Shown: positions 35,252-45,672, numbered from the stretch's first letter. The stretch is 64,000 nucleotides of DNA from Gorillibacterium massiliense (GCF_000455485.1 NZ_CBQR020000102.1:1-64000); one strand, 5' to 3'. The notes: a model not told the origin generated them from the sequence alone. Numbers and translations are program-made.

Positions 35252-36850
35252 TCAAAGAATCTCGTAACGGAACCAGTCGAAATCGGCTGGAGTTTGGCAA
35301 GCCGTGCCATTGCCCGTGGCATAGAGACCCGCACATACGCCGAGAAAGCCTGCGTTTACATTCGTGGACAACAGGCGCGTCGGGGCTGATCCCAGCTCCC
35401 GCCACTCCTGTCCATCCGACGAGCAGGAGAAGGAGTACGCTTCCTCATCGCTGGTGACAGCAAGGAACACGGGAGCCGCTTCTGCGTCATCCATCAACTT
35501 CATGCGGCCGATTCCCTCCGTTACCCCTTTCATCGTACAAGAGACTACGACGAACCGTTCGCCGGCGATATTTTTTACGCCGATCTCATAGTGGGCTGAA
35601 TCGTTATACCGGACGCACAGTCCCGCCTCTTCACCGTCCGCTCTGGGATGGAACTCCATGCAGGCGCTCATCCGCATCCGAAAATGCCGCTGGCGCTTCA
35701 ACACGCAAGCCGGCGTTGCTACATCGCTAAGCGTCAACGCGTTGCCTTTTAACCTCAGCCATCCCGGCCGTTCCGTCAAGGAATACGAATTCTTCGGCTC
35801 GGTGCGAACAAACGCCCAAGAAAGGTCCAGCACGCTTCCGTCAAAATCATCTTGTTCAAGCTGCGCTGTTTCTTCCTGCGGAGCCAACAGCCCATCCGTT
35901 TCCATCAAAAAGCCGACGTTGCCCACATTATTGTCAATAACCGGCCAGCCGTCCTCCGTCCATATCACCGGGGCGAGGAAGGTTTCCCGCCCAAGAAGAG
36001 TAAAGCTGCCCTCGCTACTTGGCACCGGCCGGACTCCGAGGAAAACCGCCCACCAGTTGCCGTTCCTGTCATCCACCAGATCGGCGTGACCTATATATTG
36101 CAGCGGATGATCCTGCATCTGATTGTGGGTCAGCACCGGTTGCGGATATAGCTCGTAAGGGCCGAACACATGACTGCTGCGGGCAACCAGCTCACGGTGA
36201 TCCTCACCCGTACCGCCACAAGCACAGAAGACATAGTACATGCCGTTTATTTTATAAAGATGCGGCCCCTCGGTCCAAACTCCGCCGTCCCCCCGGCACA
36301 CGACCACCGGTTCGGTGAGCGCTTCCCCGGTGCGGATGTCAATCTCGTATTGGATGATATGGGATTCGGCGCCTTCACCGTTTTGCGCAGTCACATACGC
36401 TTTGCCATCGTCATCGAACATGAGCGAGGGATCGATATTGCCATATGGAATACGAATCGGATCGGAATAGGGCCCCTCCGGACGCTCTGCCCATACGTAA
36501 AAGTTGCCGATGCCCCTCACATCAGTGGTAATCATATAAAACCTGCCATCATGATATCGCAGTGTCGCCGCATAGATGCCCGACGAGCTTCTTCGTTCGT
36601 CCAGATTCACCTGGCTCTCCCGGTCGAGGATATGCCCGATCTGCTTCCAGTTGACCAAATCCTTGCTATGAAAAATCGGCACCGCCGGAAAATACTCGAA
36701 GGAGCTGGTAACCAGGTAGAAGTCATCCCCCACTCGAAGGACGCTAGGGTCCGGATAAAACCCGGAGATTACCGGATTCCGGTAGATCTTGCCCTGCCCT
36801 GTCCCGTCAGCACGCCTAACACTGTTTTCTTGCAAACCTTCTCCAACCAC
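35252..36850 (-). CDS. GH43 family glycosidase (beta-xylosidase/arabinofuranosidase type)
   Basis: A five-bladed beta-propeller glycosidase plus C-terminal beta-sandwich, 532 residues, no signal peptide. The three catalytic acids fit: Asp in GFYPDPSVLRVGDDFYL, pKa-modulating Asp in GNIDPSLMFDDDGKAY, and Glu in GVWTEGPHLYK. The C-terminal 200 residues are the GH43 accessory domain. GTG 36850 follows GAGGAGG; the TTG at 36868 precedes that site. It would hydrolyse xylo- or arabino-oligosaccharides inside the cell; subfamily is not certain. Confidence 0.92.
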   Translation of the reverse strand: MVGEGLQENSVRRADGTGQGKIYRNPVISGFYPDPSVLRVGDDFYLVTSSFEYFPAVPIFHSKDLVNWKQIGHILDRESQVNLDERRSSSGIYAATLRYHDGRFYMITTDVRGIGNFYVWAERPEGPYSDPIRIPYGNIDPSLMFDDDGKAYVTAQNGEGAESHIIQYEIDIRTGEALTEPVVVCRGDGGVWTEGPHLYKINGMYYVFCACGGTGEDHRELVARSSHVFGPYELYPQPVLTHNQMQDHPLQYIGHADLVDDRNGNWWAVFLGVRPVPSSEGSFTLLGRETFLAPVIWTEDGWPVIDNNVGNVGFLMETDGLLAPQEETAQLEQDDFDGSVLDLSWAFVRTEPKNSYSLTERPGWLRLKGNALTLSDVATPACVLKRQRHFRMRMSACMEFHPRADGEEAGLCVRYNDSAHYEIGVKNIAGERFVVVSCTMKGVTEGIGRMKLMDDAEAAPVFLAVTSDEEAYSFSCSSDGQEWRELGSAPTRLLSTNVNAGFLGVCAGLYATGNGTACQTPADFDWFRYEIL

Positions 36851-36970
36851 AACAACCTGCCTCCTCAACTCTGCTGTAAAAAACTTTATAAAAGACGCAT
36901 CGGTAAGCGGACGACGCCGCTTCCCTTACCCAGGCTGCCTCGCTTTCGAAACCCTCAACCGGGAGTCCCT

Positions 36971-37405
36971 TCATTTCCCCGATCGCTTCGGCTTGCGCAT
37001 GATCTGGTTGGCCACTTCGGAGAAAATGAGTCCGACGGCGATAGCCCCGGAGATCAGAAACGCCTTTGCCGCCAATTGCAGCGCCATTCCATAGTCGTTC
37101 CCCACAAACAAACGCATAGCGTCGTAGGACATGCCCCCCGGTACCAACGGAATGATCCCAGATACGCTAAACACGATAATCGGCGTTTTAAACCATTTGG
37201 CGAAAAACTGGCTGAGCACGGTGATGGAAAAGGACGCCGCCAGTGTCGCCGGAACCGCATCGATTCCGCTCTGAGTCAAGATATAGTAAACCAGCCAGCC
37301 CAGCATCCCCGTGAGCCCACACAAAAACAGACGGTTGCGGGGAACGTTAAACAATATGCCGAAGGCGCCGGTGGCGACAAAACTGGTCAATAGCTGCGCA
37401 AGCAT
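36971..37405 (-). CDS. ThrE-type threonine/serine exporter, C-terminal-half subunit (DUF3815)
   Basis: A 144-residue four-helix membrane protein homologous to the C-terminal half of ThrE and to YjjB. The segment GIIPLVPGGMSYDAMR is the diagnostic motif. ATG 37405 overlaps the 3' end of the partner gene region (stop 37419 upstream by 13 bp). The two subunits are expected to form one amino-acid or dicarboxylate exporter. Confidence 0.88.
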   Translation of the reverse strand: MLAQLLTSFVATGAFGILFNVPRNRLFLCGLTGMLGWLVYYILTQSGIDAVPATLAASFSITVLSQFFAKWFKTPIIVFSVSGIIPLVPGGMSYDAMRLFVGNDYGMALQLAAKAFLISGAIAVGLIFSEVANQIMRKPKRSGK

Positions 37406-37418
37406 AAGATTGCCCCCG

Positions 37419-38174
37419 TTAATGAAGTGAAAGCGAAACGGCGATACCTGCTCCAATGGCAAAGGCAGTCAGAAAAGCTTCGGCGCCTTTGGACAAACCT
37501 GAAACCAGATGTCCCGCCATCAAATCCCTTACCGCGCTGGTAATAAGCAGCCCCGGAACGAGGGGCATAACCGAGCCGATGATGATCTTGTCGACCTCCA
37601 GCCCGAATCCGATCTTCACCATCAGCCAAGCCACTGCCCCGATGAGAAAGGAAGCGGAAAACTCGGAAAAGAAACGGATCTGCACGAAGCGGTGAATGAA
37701 CAGGAATCCAGCGAAGCCGATGCCACCCGCCAGAATGGCGGGGAGAAAATCAACCCAGCCGGCCATGAACATAATGGTGAAGCAGCCGCTGGAAAGAGCT
37801 GCCGCCAACAGCCTAAGCCACGCCGGATAAGCAGCGCCAAGAACGTCGATCTCCTGAAGCTTACGGTATCCCGCCTCCAGGCTGAGGTCGCCTGTGCTCA
37901 TTTGGCGGGATACGCTGTTCACCAGGGTCACCTTTCTCAGGTCCGTCGACCGCTCCAACACCCGGACCATCTGGGCGGGACTCGTGCCGTCAACCGAAAA
38001 GATAATACCGGTGGGCGTCACGAAGCTGTGGGATGCGCCTTTGCCGAAAGCGGCGGCGATGCGCATCATCGTATCCTCCACCCGGTACGTTTCCGCTCCG
38101 TTTTCCAGCATGATTTTCCCCGCCAGCAAACACATGTCCATCAATCGGTTGGAAGGGGCCACCTTCTGCCGCAT
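37419..38174 (-). CDS. ThrE-type exporter, N-terminal-half subunit (DUF1212, YjjP-like)
   Basis: A 251-residue membrane protein of the ThrE/YjjP family: an N-terminal soluble part (CLLAGKIMLENGAETYRVEDTM) followed by five hydrophobic segments and GSVMPLVPGLLITSAVRDLMAG. ATG 38174 follows GGAGG. Partner of the DUF3815 gene immediately downstream. Exports threonine/serine or, as in E. coli YjjPB, succinate; which is not decidable here. Confidence 0.9.
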   Translation of the reverse strand: MRQKVAPSNRLMDMCLLAGKIMLENGAETYRVEDTMMRIAAAFGKGASHSFVTPTGIIFSVDGTSPAQMVRVLERSTDLRKVTLVNSVSRQMSTGDLSLEAGYRKLQEIDVLGAAYPAWLRLLAAALSSGCFTIMFMAGWVDFLPAILAGGIGFAGFLFIHRFVQIRFFSEFSASFLIGAVAWLMVKIGFGLEVDKIIIGSVMPLVPGLLITSAVRDLMAGHLVSGLSKGAEAFLTAFAIGAGIAVSLSLH

Positions 38175-38310
38175 GCTTACGCCTCCATCATTGTCCGTCG
38201 GGGCCAAGCGGCCCACCAATATAATCGGCTGACGCCGTAGTTAAAAATGCCATATCCACTTCCCATAGTACACGATCCGTCCCCTAAAATCGACAGCGCT
38301 TTCTATGCGT

Positions 38311-39678
38311 TCACCCGGGCAGTTGACCGTTATCGCTGGCTATTCCGCTTAGGTGTGGTGACGCCGGCAACCGCAGGCGGACCAGCAGCGCCAAGACAGC
38401 GGTGGCGGCCCCTACGGCGAGAAACACGGCGCCGGCGCTCCACAGCCGCGCGGCGAAGGCGCCGAGGAAAGGCGCAACCAGCATCGAGCCGGTCTGCAAG
38501 GCGCTGGCGAAAGCAGAGACGGGCCCGATGGTCTCGTCCGCAGACTCCGTCTGCAGGACGTAGCCGAAGGGGACCGTCCCCTGGGCGCCGATGAAGCCGA
38601 GCAGCGCGAACAGCGGCAGCCACAGCGCCAGGTCCGGCGGCAGCGCGCCGAAGGAGCCGGCTCCCGCCAGCGCGATGAGGATGCCGGAGAGCACGCCGGC
38701 TCCGCTCATGCGAGAAAGGGGTCGGCGCCGCCAGCCGGTCCAGTACCCGGCCGCCAGCGCACCCAGCACGCTGCCGCCGCCGACGGCGCCGATGAGGAGC
38801 CCGAACTGCTCCTCGCCCATGCCGACATCGCGAATCAATAGTACGATGAGCCCATCGTACAGAAAAATCAAAAAGAACAAGGCCGCCGCATACAGAATTG
38901 CAGCCCGCAGTGCCGGCTTGTCCATAATGTAAGCCCAGGTCCGGCGCCACCCGCCAATGCCATCTTCCTGAGCGGCTTCAGAGGTTGACGATTCCGTCAC
39001 CGCACCTGCAGTTGCCGCCACCTCCTGGTCCGCCGTTCCATCCGTTCCGCAGTCCGCTGCCGTCCGTACCTGATCCGGCGCGTCTTCCCTGATGTCCCGC
39101 CTCTCAGCAGGCAGCCCCGTCAGAATCCACGCAGATAGCAAATAAAGCGCCGAACCGATGAGGAACGCCGAGTCCTTGCCCAGCCAACTCATGCAAAAAC
39201 CGCCAGCCATCGGCCCGATGATTTTGGTCGCGCTGACAGAAAGCTGGCTTAGCGAGGACACTTGGGCCAGATTTTCCCCTCCGGCCAAATGGCGGATTTC
39301 CCGCTGCCGCACTGGATCGAAGACGGAGCTTGCGCTCATTTTCAAGAACACCAAGGGCAGCAGCAGCCCCAAATTCGGTGCCCACATCATCAAAAACACG
39401 AAGACCGCCCGAAGAAGGTCGCAGAGGATCAGCACCCTTTTCCCGGAAAATCGCCCAACCCTTCCTGCCGCAATTGGTCCGATAATTACCCATGGCAACC
39501 CCATCGCGAGCGACAACAGCGCCACCGCAAACGAGCCGTGGCCCCAAACGTAAACGACAATTGTGCTAAGTACGATGAAATCAAGCCAATTGGCGAAATC
39601 CGACAGCACCTGCCCTGCAAACAAACGGCGGTAACCCGGCTGAGCCAAAGCCATTCCCATAGCCGTTCCCTTTTTCAT
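38311..39678 (-). CDS. MFS efflux transporter (macrolide-efflux-like)
   Basis: A 455-residue major facilitator with twelve predicted helices, of the MFS_3/MefA-like drug efflux group. Loop 2-3 reads AAGRVGRFSGKRVLI. A long hydrophilic central loop of about 65 residues rich in Glu, Asp and Ala (after ILTGLPAERRD) separates the two halves. ATG 39678 has GGGAGAG upstream. The 3' half is exceptionally GC-rich. It lies 60 bp after a winged-helix regulator gene on the same strand, which may control it. Confidence 0.87.
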   Translation of the reverse strand: MKKGTAMGMALAQPGYRRLFAGQVLSDFANWLDFIVLSTIVVYVWGHGSFAVALLSLAMGLPWVIIGPIAAGRVGRFSGKRVLILCDLLRAVFVFLMMWAPNLGLLLPLVFLKMSASSVFDPVRQREIRHLAGGENLAQVSSLSQLSVSATKIIGPMAGGFCMSWLGKDSAFLIGSALYLLSAWILTGLPAERRDIREDAPDQVRTAADCGTDGTADQEVAATAGAVTESSTSEAAQEDGIGGWRRTWAYIMDKPALRAAILYAAALFFLIFLYDGLIVLLIRDVGMGEEQFGLLIGAVGGGSVLGALAAGYWTGWRRRPLSRMSGAGVLSGILIALAGAGSFGALPPDLALWLPLFALLGFIGAQGTVPFGYVLQTESADETIGPVSAFASALQTGSMLVAPFLGAFAARLWSAGAVFLAVGAATAVLALLVRLRLPASPHLSGIASDNGQLPG

Positions 39679-39738
39679 CTTCCACTCTCCCATCCCTGCG
39701 TTTGCCTTCAAGAGTAACAGGGAATTGTCAGAGAAAGA

Positions 39739-40905
39739 TCAGAGGAACCCGAGGCCCTTCCGGAGCTGTAGAATCAGTTCGCTTTCCATTTGAGCGAGTC
39801 CGATTTCCCGGGTTGTCCGAGTCCAGCGGCTCCGGTACTCGCTGGCGAGCTCCCGCCAGTCGCGGCGTTCTGCATATTCGGCAGCCATGCGAATCCCCAA
39901 CAGCAGATGGGGTAAAAAATGCGACTCTTGGAGAACCGCCAGCCCCCGTTCAATCCAGTGTCGTCCTTCCTGCGGATCATCTCCATAGGCCGCCAATCCT
40001 TTACACACGTAAAACTGGCCCATTTCCCGTTGGTATGGATATGTATTCAACAGCGACTCCGCACGATTCAGCGCTTCCTGAATCCCCGCCGGTTCTCCCC
40101 GGTACAATTCAAACTTGAGGCGCATATTGCCGACGTAGGGAATCAGCCCCTGCCAGTTGTTCCGTTCCACCATTTCCGCCAACCGTTCCATACCCTCGGC
40201 GGCTTTTTCCGCTTCGCCCCAATCCAACCGCACCGAAGGGAGGATCATCGTCTCCAGCTCTCTTTGCCAAAGGGGAGGCAGCGCGTTGGCACGGATGGCG
40301 GCCTCCACATAAGGGCGGCTTCCCCGCGGATTCAGTTCATGATACAAGAGCAGCAGAAAAAATAACCGCTCCCGGAAGGGCGCCGCCGTCTCATCCAGCA
40401 AAAACCGCACATCTCCTTCATTCAAGCGGATCAATAGCTGGTATGCGGGCTCCATCTCATAGCCAAACAACTCTTTATTCCGCGCCAACGCCAAAAGGGC
40501 ATCGCCGCGCCCATACCGGATATAGGCTTGAGTGATTCCCTGCATCTCTTTTTTAAAATCATCCGCCTGCAAAAGGGGGTTGTCACCTGCCACCGGTTCA
40601 GTTCCCGATCCTATGGCACTATCTTCCGCCACAAGCCGATAGCCCGCTCCCCGTACCGTCTCGATACGAAGAACGGAACGCCACCCCAACAGTTTTTTCC
40701 GCAGCCGGTAGATATGGTCGTCCACCGTCCGGTCTGTAGGCGCTTCTAACGGCCATACGCCGTCCAACAATTGCTCGCGGGTCAACGTTCTCCCAGCATG
40801 CCGGTATAGATACGCAAGGAGCGTGTATTCCTTTGGCAGCAAGACGACAGCTTGTCCCCCCCAGGCCACGGTCCAGTTGCCCGGTTCAAATCGGATGCGG
40901 TTCAT
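39739..40905 (-). CDS. Winged-helix regulator with helical-repeat C-terminus
   Basis: A 388-residue transcription factor: OmpR/PhoB-type winged helix at 1-92 (LLPKEYTLLAYLYRHAGRTL, DRTVDDHIYRLRKKL, ETVRGAGYRL) followed by about 290 residues of helical, TPR-like repeats. There is no receiver domain, so it is not a response regulator. The layout is reminiscent of SARP/BTAD-type activators but with the order of a single chain sensor. Probably regulates the adjacent MFS exporter. Start follows GAGAAAAG. Confidence 0.82.
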   Translation of the reverse strand: MNRIRFEPGNWTVAWGGQAVVLLPKEYTLLAYLYRHAGRTLTREQLLDGVWPLEAPTDRTVDDHIYRLRKKLLGWRSVLRIETVRGAGYRLVAEDSAIGSGTEPVAGDNPLLQADDFKKEMQGITQAYIRYGRGDALLALARNKELFGYEMEPAYQLLIRLNEGDVRFLLDETAAPFRERLFFLLLLYHELNPRGSRPYVEAAIRANALPPLWQRELETMILPSVRLDWGEAEKAAEGMERLAEMVERNNWQGLIPYVGNMRLKFELYRGEPAGIQEALNRAESLLNTYPYQREMGQFYVCKGLAAYGDDPQEGRHWIERGLAVLQESHFLPHLLLGIRMAAEYAERRDWRELASEYRSRWTRTTREIGLAQMESELILQLRKGLGFL

Positions 40906-41140
40906 CGCTTTTCTCGATCCCTTCTTGCGAATAGGCTTTTTTCCATTTTAACAAAAGTATGGCGGCGCATAAATAAACAGCAGGCAGCACCGGGGGGAAA
41001 CCCGGGATGCCGCCCGCTTTCTATATCATCAACAGCCGATACGGGAACCGTTTCGACGTTGTCATTCGTGCCTGCTTTCCTACTCTTCTCTTCTTCAGAA
41101 TATGCAAGAGAAGGTAGAGAGAACTAGGCAAAATGACAAA

Positions 41141-41170
41141 AAAACCCGCCTGCGGTCAAACCGCCGGCGG
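41141..41170 (-). terminator. Terminator overlapping the end of the GGDEF-EAL gene
   Basis: On the minus strand CCGCC-GGCGGT and ACCGC-AGGCGG pair across the stop codon (41156-41158) and are followed by seven Ts. The terminator is therefore partly coding. Confidence 0.8.
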
Positions 41171-44095
41171 AGTAAAAGGGCCAGCTTCAATCCATGCCAC
41201 TACTTCATTTTCCGGGATGGGCCGGCTGATATAGTAGCCTTGAACCTTGATGCATTTGGTCCGCTTCAGGTAGCGGAACTGTTTATACGACTCGACGCCT
41301 TCGGCGACGATATCCAGACCCAACCGGTCCCCAATGGTCAAGATGGCATCGGTAAGAGAGCGGTCGATGGACATGTCCGGAATGCTGTCGATAAACGATT
41401 TATCCACCTTCAACGTAGTGATGGGCAGTTGCTTCAGATAGCTCAGGGACGAGTACCCGGTGCCGAAGTCGTCCAGCGCAATTCGCACACCGACGGAACG
41501 CAGCCTGTTCAGCTTGGCGCGGCTCTCTTCAAAATACTGAATGATAACCGATTCGGTGATTTCGATTTCGAGGAACTCCGGAGCCAACTCGGTTTCGTCC
41601 AAAATACGCAGCACCATATCCACGAAATCTTCCTGCATCAGCTGAACGACCGATAGATTGACGGAAATCTGGTAGCCGGCATGGCCCCGATTGTGCATCG
41701 ATTTAATAAAATGACAGGCGCTGCGCAGCACCCATTCGCCGATGGTAACGATTAGCCAGCTATCCTCGGCCACACGGATGAATGATAATGGAGATACTCT
41801 GCCAAGCTCCGGGTTGTCCCAACGGATCAGCGCTTCAAACCCGGAAACGAAGCCTGATCTCAAGTTATACTGGGGCTGGTAATGCAAGGAAAGTTCCCCA
41901 TTGCTAAGGGCATTCCGCAGATGCTTTTCCATGATCATCCGCTCGTCGGTAGCCGCCTGCATGGAGGAGTCATACAGCGCATACTTCCCTTTCGGCGGTT
42001 CCTTTGCCCGATGCATCGCAATGTCGGCGAACTTCAGCAGACTCTCCGGATCGTTGCCGTCTTTCGGGTACTGGGAAATACCCACGCTGACGCTGATATG
42101 AAAAGTAGCATCCAGCACTTCCAAAGGATCGCGGAAGCCATTCACTAAGGATTCCGCAAACTGGAGCACATCATCGTCCGACTCCACGTCCTTCAGCAAA
42201 ATGACGAACTCATCGCCGCTGAAGCGGAAAGCATAATCCTGCCCGTTCGACAACGAACGCAGCCTTTCCCCCACCTGACTCAGCAGCTTATCCCCGAAGA
42301 AATAGCCCATCGTATCGTTAAAATACTTGAAGTTGTCGACGTCCAGGTTGTACAGCGCCGCTCTTGTGCATGCACCATCAGCCAGCAGGGAACGCAGCTC
42401 CTCGAATAGAGACAACTTGTTGGGTAATTTGCTCAATTCATCAAAATAGGCCAGCTCATGCAGACGCTCCTCACTGCGCTGCAGCATATCAAACTGCTCC
42501 ATGAGCTCCTCCTGCAGCGTCGTCAGCTCTTCGTTAGATGCTTCCAAGTCGTCGTAACTGGCCTGCAGCTTCACCTCATATCCCTTCTGCTCCGTCACAT
42601 CCAGCATAGAGCCCGCCATCCGCACCGGCTCGCCATTCTCGTCGCGGATAACCTTTCCCCGGGCGCGAATCCATTTATAGTCGCCGGACTTGGTAATCAT
42701 CCGGTACTCACATTCAAAAAACGGCGTCTTGCCCTGCACGTGCGCCTCCCGCACCCGTTCTTCCGTCGCCGCGTCTTCGGGGTGGATCAGCCACTTCCAG
42801 CCGCCGAATGCCTCGGCCAATTCCTCTTTCTCATAACCCAACAGCTCGTACCAGCGATCGGAAAAATAATACCGCATCGTCGTCATATCCAAATCCCAAA
42901 CGACCGATCCCGCACCTTCCGTAGCCAGTAGGAAGCGTTCATGGCTGCGTGCCAGCTTCCGTCGCATATTCCGGATGAGCCGGATGTACCCGAGCAATAT
43001 GAGAATGAGCACGATCAAACTGATGAACGAGCCCAGAACGACGTAAATCATCGCTTTATAGGTCTCATAAAAGGAAAAGGGCCTGTTAATCACCTCGCTG
43101 CCCTTTGGCAGCTTCGATAACGGGATATCCAAACGCTTCAAAACGTTATAATCAAACGCCAATCTCGTCGCCGGATTGGACACGATAGGGATTCCATCCG
43201 GGTTCGCTCCCCCGAGCACGCGGACGGCGAGAGCTGCCGCCTCTTTCCCCTGCAGCGTGCCGCTTAGCATGCTACCGCCAACGGCGCCGTGATTCAAACC
43301 AAAATCGTACAGATGGTAAACGGGCACTTGGCTGCTATCGCTTAAGGCTTGGGCGATTTTATCGAACTCCGCGGTTCGACCGGTGCTGTCATGATAATAG
43401 GTGGTCATCAGGATTATCGAATCCTCTTTGTTCAACTGCCGGGCTTGCTCGATCATTTGCTCATAGCTGAGCGAGTCCATGGGAATGATCGTCAGCCCCA
43501 AATTCATCGCATTGATCTTTTCGGTGACGAGGGCGCCTGTCGACTTCCCACTTTCGGATTGATCGAACGCCAAATAAACCTTGCTCAGCTTAGGATTGAC
43601 GGTTAAAGCCGCGTTAATGGTAGCCGTGGGATCGATATTTTCCGTAACGCCGGTTACCTTCCAGTTGCTGCCGATCAAGTCCTTGATCCCGATAGGATTC
43701 ACTCCGGAAAAAATAATTGGCGCCTCCGGAAACAGTTCCTGTCGATGGTCCAGAGCGAATTTCAACGCCGCATCATCCGTCGTCATGACCAGATCAATGG
43801 ACGCACGCTCATATTTGTTGCGGATATTTTCAAGAAAAATTCGCTGATTTTCAAGGGTGGGATTTCTTTTCCAGTCCATGTATTCGGTGAATAAAGTAGC
43901 ACTGATACCAGATGCTCCAAAGGCGTCCATGATGCCTTGGGTTTGATCGTCCGTCCAAACCATGCCTTTATGGTAGGAGTTGATGATCAGCACTTTTTTC
44001 CCATCCAGGTCATCTGCCTGGGCTATAACAGGTTTTGCTGCGATGAGGGTAATCAAAAGCAGGAGGGCCATGAAGGCTTTGCCGAACCTGTTCAT
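41156..44095 (-). CDS. Periplasmic-binding/PAS/GGDEF/EAL sensor protein
   Basis: A 979-residue membrane sensor of cyclic di-GMP turnover. Signal peptide (1-25), an extracellular ABC-substrate-binding-like domain (about 30-320), one membrane helix (about 340-370), PAS/PAC (about 385-505), a coiled coil, GGDEF (about 560-715) and EAL (about 725-970). The cyclase motif is SGDEF rather than GGDEF, so activity may be reduced. The EAL part is intact: FEALIRW, NLS, EIEITES, DDFGTGYSS, KVDKSF, AEGVE. Likely a phosphodiesterase driven by an extracellular ligand. ATG 44095 follows GAGGTG. Confidence 0.93.
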   Translation of the reverse strand: MNRFGKAFMALLLLITLIAAKPVIAQADDLDGKKVLIINSYHKGMVWTDDQTQGIMDAFGASGISATLFTEYMDWKRNPTLENQRIFLENIRNKYERASIDLVMTTDDAALKFALDHRQELFPEAPIIFSGVNPIGIKDLIGSNWKVTGVTENIDPTATINAALTVNPKLSKVYLAFDQSESGKSTGALVTEKINAMNLGLTIIPMDSLSYEQMIEQARQLNKEDSIILMTTYYHDSTGRTAEFDKIAQALSDSSQVPVYHLYDFGLNHGAVGGSMLSGTLQGKEAAALAVRVLGGANPDGIPIVSNPATRLAFDYNVLKRLDIPLSKLPKGSEVINRPFSFYETYKAMIYVVLGSFISLIVLILILLGYIRLIRNMRRKLARSHERFLLATEGAGSVVWDLDMTTMRYYFSDRWYELLGYEKEELAEAFGGWKWLIHPEDAATEERVREAHVQGKTPFFECEYRMITKSGDYKWIRARGKVIRDENGEPVRMAGSMLDVTEQKGYEVKLQASYDDLEASNEELTTLQEELMEQFDMLQRSEERLHELAYFDELSKLPNKLSLFEELRSLLADGACTRAALYNLDVDNFKYFNDTMGYFFGDKLLSQVGERLRSLSNGQDYAFRFSGDEFVILLKDVESDDDVLQFAESLVNGFRDPLEVLDATFHISVSVGISQYPKDGNDPESLLKFADIAMHRAKEPPKGKYALYDSSMQAATDERMIMEKHLRNALSNGELSLHYQPQYNLRSGFVSGFEALIRWDNPELGRVSPLSFIRVAEDSWLIVTIGEWVLRSACHFIKSMHNRGHAGYQISVNLSVVQLMQEDFVDMVLRILDETELAPEFLEIEITESVIIQYFEESRAKLNRLRSVGVRIALDDFGTGYSSLSYLKQLPITTLKVDKSFIDSIPDMSIDRSLTDAILTIGDRLGLDIVAEGVESYKQFRYLKRTKCIKVQGYYISRPIPENEVVAWIEAGPFTPPAV

Positions 44096-44107
44096 TCCAA
44101 CGGTCAC

Positions 44108-44416
44108 CTCAACCGAATCGTAGTGGACAAGCGTTCGCCTCTGTCATGCTGACTGGTCGGAAGGGGATTGGGATGAACGCAAACTCTACTTACATTATCG
44201 TACAAATCTTGGAAAAGGTGAACGAAAAAAATACGTAAAATGAAAAATTTTATCGAATTATGGCGATAATGGGCGAAACGACCACCGGAGACAAAAAATC
44301 GGTTTATTCAGGTGAATTATTACATCTCCAAAAATTCTGATATAGTTAAAGGGTCGGGCTTATGACCCGCGACAAACTTATTAAAGCTGATGGAGTTGAA
44401 AAGGAGCTGAACCTGC
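44108..44416 (+). other. Divergent intergenic region upstream of pepT
   Basis: About 310 bases without a gene. An extended -10 (TGATATAGT, 44338-44346) with no good -35 is the likeliest pepT promoter. The rest is AT-rich and shows no recognisable element. Confidence 0.35.
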
Positions 44417-45655
44417 GTGAAAAACGAAATCGTGGAGCGTTTTACCTCCTACGTAAAAGTGGATACGCAATCGAACGAAGATAATCCCGCCTGTCCCTCT
44501 TCCCCGGGACAATGGAACTTAGCCCGCCAGTTGGTGGAAGAGCTGAAAGCCATCGGACTTACGGATGTCACCCTGGACGAGCATTGTTATATCATGGCAA
44601 CCTTGCCTGCGAATACGACAAAGCAAGTGCCTACCATCGGCTTCATCGCCCACATGGATACGGCCACGGATTTGACCGGCGCTGGGGTCAACCCGCAGCT
44701 GGTGGAAAACTATGACGGCGGGGACATCACGCTGAATGAAGCGCTGGGAGTGGTCCTCTCGCCTAAGGAGTATCCGGAGCTTACCGGCTACAAAGGACAA
44801 ACGCTGATCACTACCGACGGCACTACCCTGCTTGGTGCCGACGACAAAGCCGGCATCGCGGAAATAATGACCGCCATGGCTTACTTGATTCAGCACCCGG
44901 AAATCAAGCACGGCACCATCCGCGTCGGCTTCACTCCTGATGAGGAGATCGGCAGAGGCGCCGACAAATTCAACGTCGAAGCCTTCAACGCGGTTTATGC
45001 TTACACTATGGACGGCGGCCCACTCGGTCAGTTGGAATATGAAAGCTTCAACGCCGCGGGTGCCAAAATTACCGTCAAAGGCAACAGCGTGCACCCCGGT
45101 TATTCCAAAGGCAAAATGGTCAACTCCATGAAAATCGCTATGGAATTGAACAGCTTGCTGCCTGCGCAAGAAGCTCCGGAGCACACGGAAGGCTACGAAG
45201 GCTTTTACCATCTGAATTCCATAAGCGGCGGCGTTGAGGAAACGAAGCTGAGCTACATCATTCGCGATCACAACCGGGACATTTTCAACAAACGGAAAGC
45301 GACCATGGAAGATGTCGTCAGCCGGTTGAACGCCAAGCACGGCGAAGGAACCGTCCAACTGAACCTGCATGATCAGTACTACAACATGAGGGAAAAAATC
45401 GAGCCGGTGCGGGAAGTGATGGACGTCGCCAGCCAGGCGATGAAGAATCTGGGCATCGAGCCGGACATCGTCGCCATCCGCGGCGGCACCGACGGCTCCC
45501 GCCTGTCGTTCATGGGGCTGCCGACGCCGAATATTTTTGCCGGCGGAGAAAATTTTCACGGCAAGTTTGAGTTCGTCTCCGTGGAAACCATGATCAAAGC
45601 GGCGGAAACGATTATCGAAATCGCCAAGCTGTTTGAGGCGAAGGCGACCGAATAA
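44417..45655 (+). CDS. pepT: Peptidase T (tripeptidase)
   Basis: Zinc-dependent M20B aminotripeptidase releasing N-terminal residues from tripeptides, cytoplasmic, 412 residues as usual. Metal and catalytic segments are [10 protein letters not shown] (His/Asp near 78-80), [13 protein letters not shown] (bridging Asp), [10 protein letters not shown] (Glu pair) and [16 protein letters not shown]. The GTG start has AAAGGAG upstream. Single gene ending in a strong terminator. Confidence 0.96.
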   Translation: MKNEIVERFTSYVKVDTQSNEDNPACPSSPGQWNLARQLVEELKAIGLTDVTLDEHCYIMATLPANTTKQVPTIGFIAHMDTATDLTGAGVNPQLVENYDGGDITLNEALGVVLSPKEYPELTGYKGQTLITTDGTTLLGADDKAGIAEIMTAMAYLIQHPEIKHGTIRVGFTPDEEIGRGADKFNVEAFNAVYAYTMDGGPLGQLEYESFNAAGAKITVKGNSVHPGYSKGKMVNSMKIAMELNSLLPAQEAPEHTEGYEGFYHLNSISGGVEETKLSYIIRDHNRDIFNKRKATMEDVVSRLNAKHGEGTVQLNLHDQYYNMREKIEPVREVMDVASQAMKNLGIEPDIVAIRGGTDGSRLSFMGLPTPNIFAGGENFHGKFEFVSVETMIKAAETIIEIAKLFEAKATE

Positions 45656-45672
45656 GCGAAACGATTCAGGCT

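Noticed and set aside
41156..44095. Classical active diguanylate cyclase
   Set aside because: The active-site motif is SGDEF and the EAL domain is fully conserved, so phosphodiesterase is the better guess.
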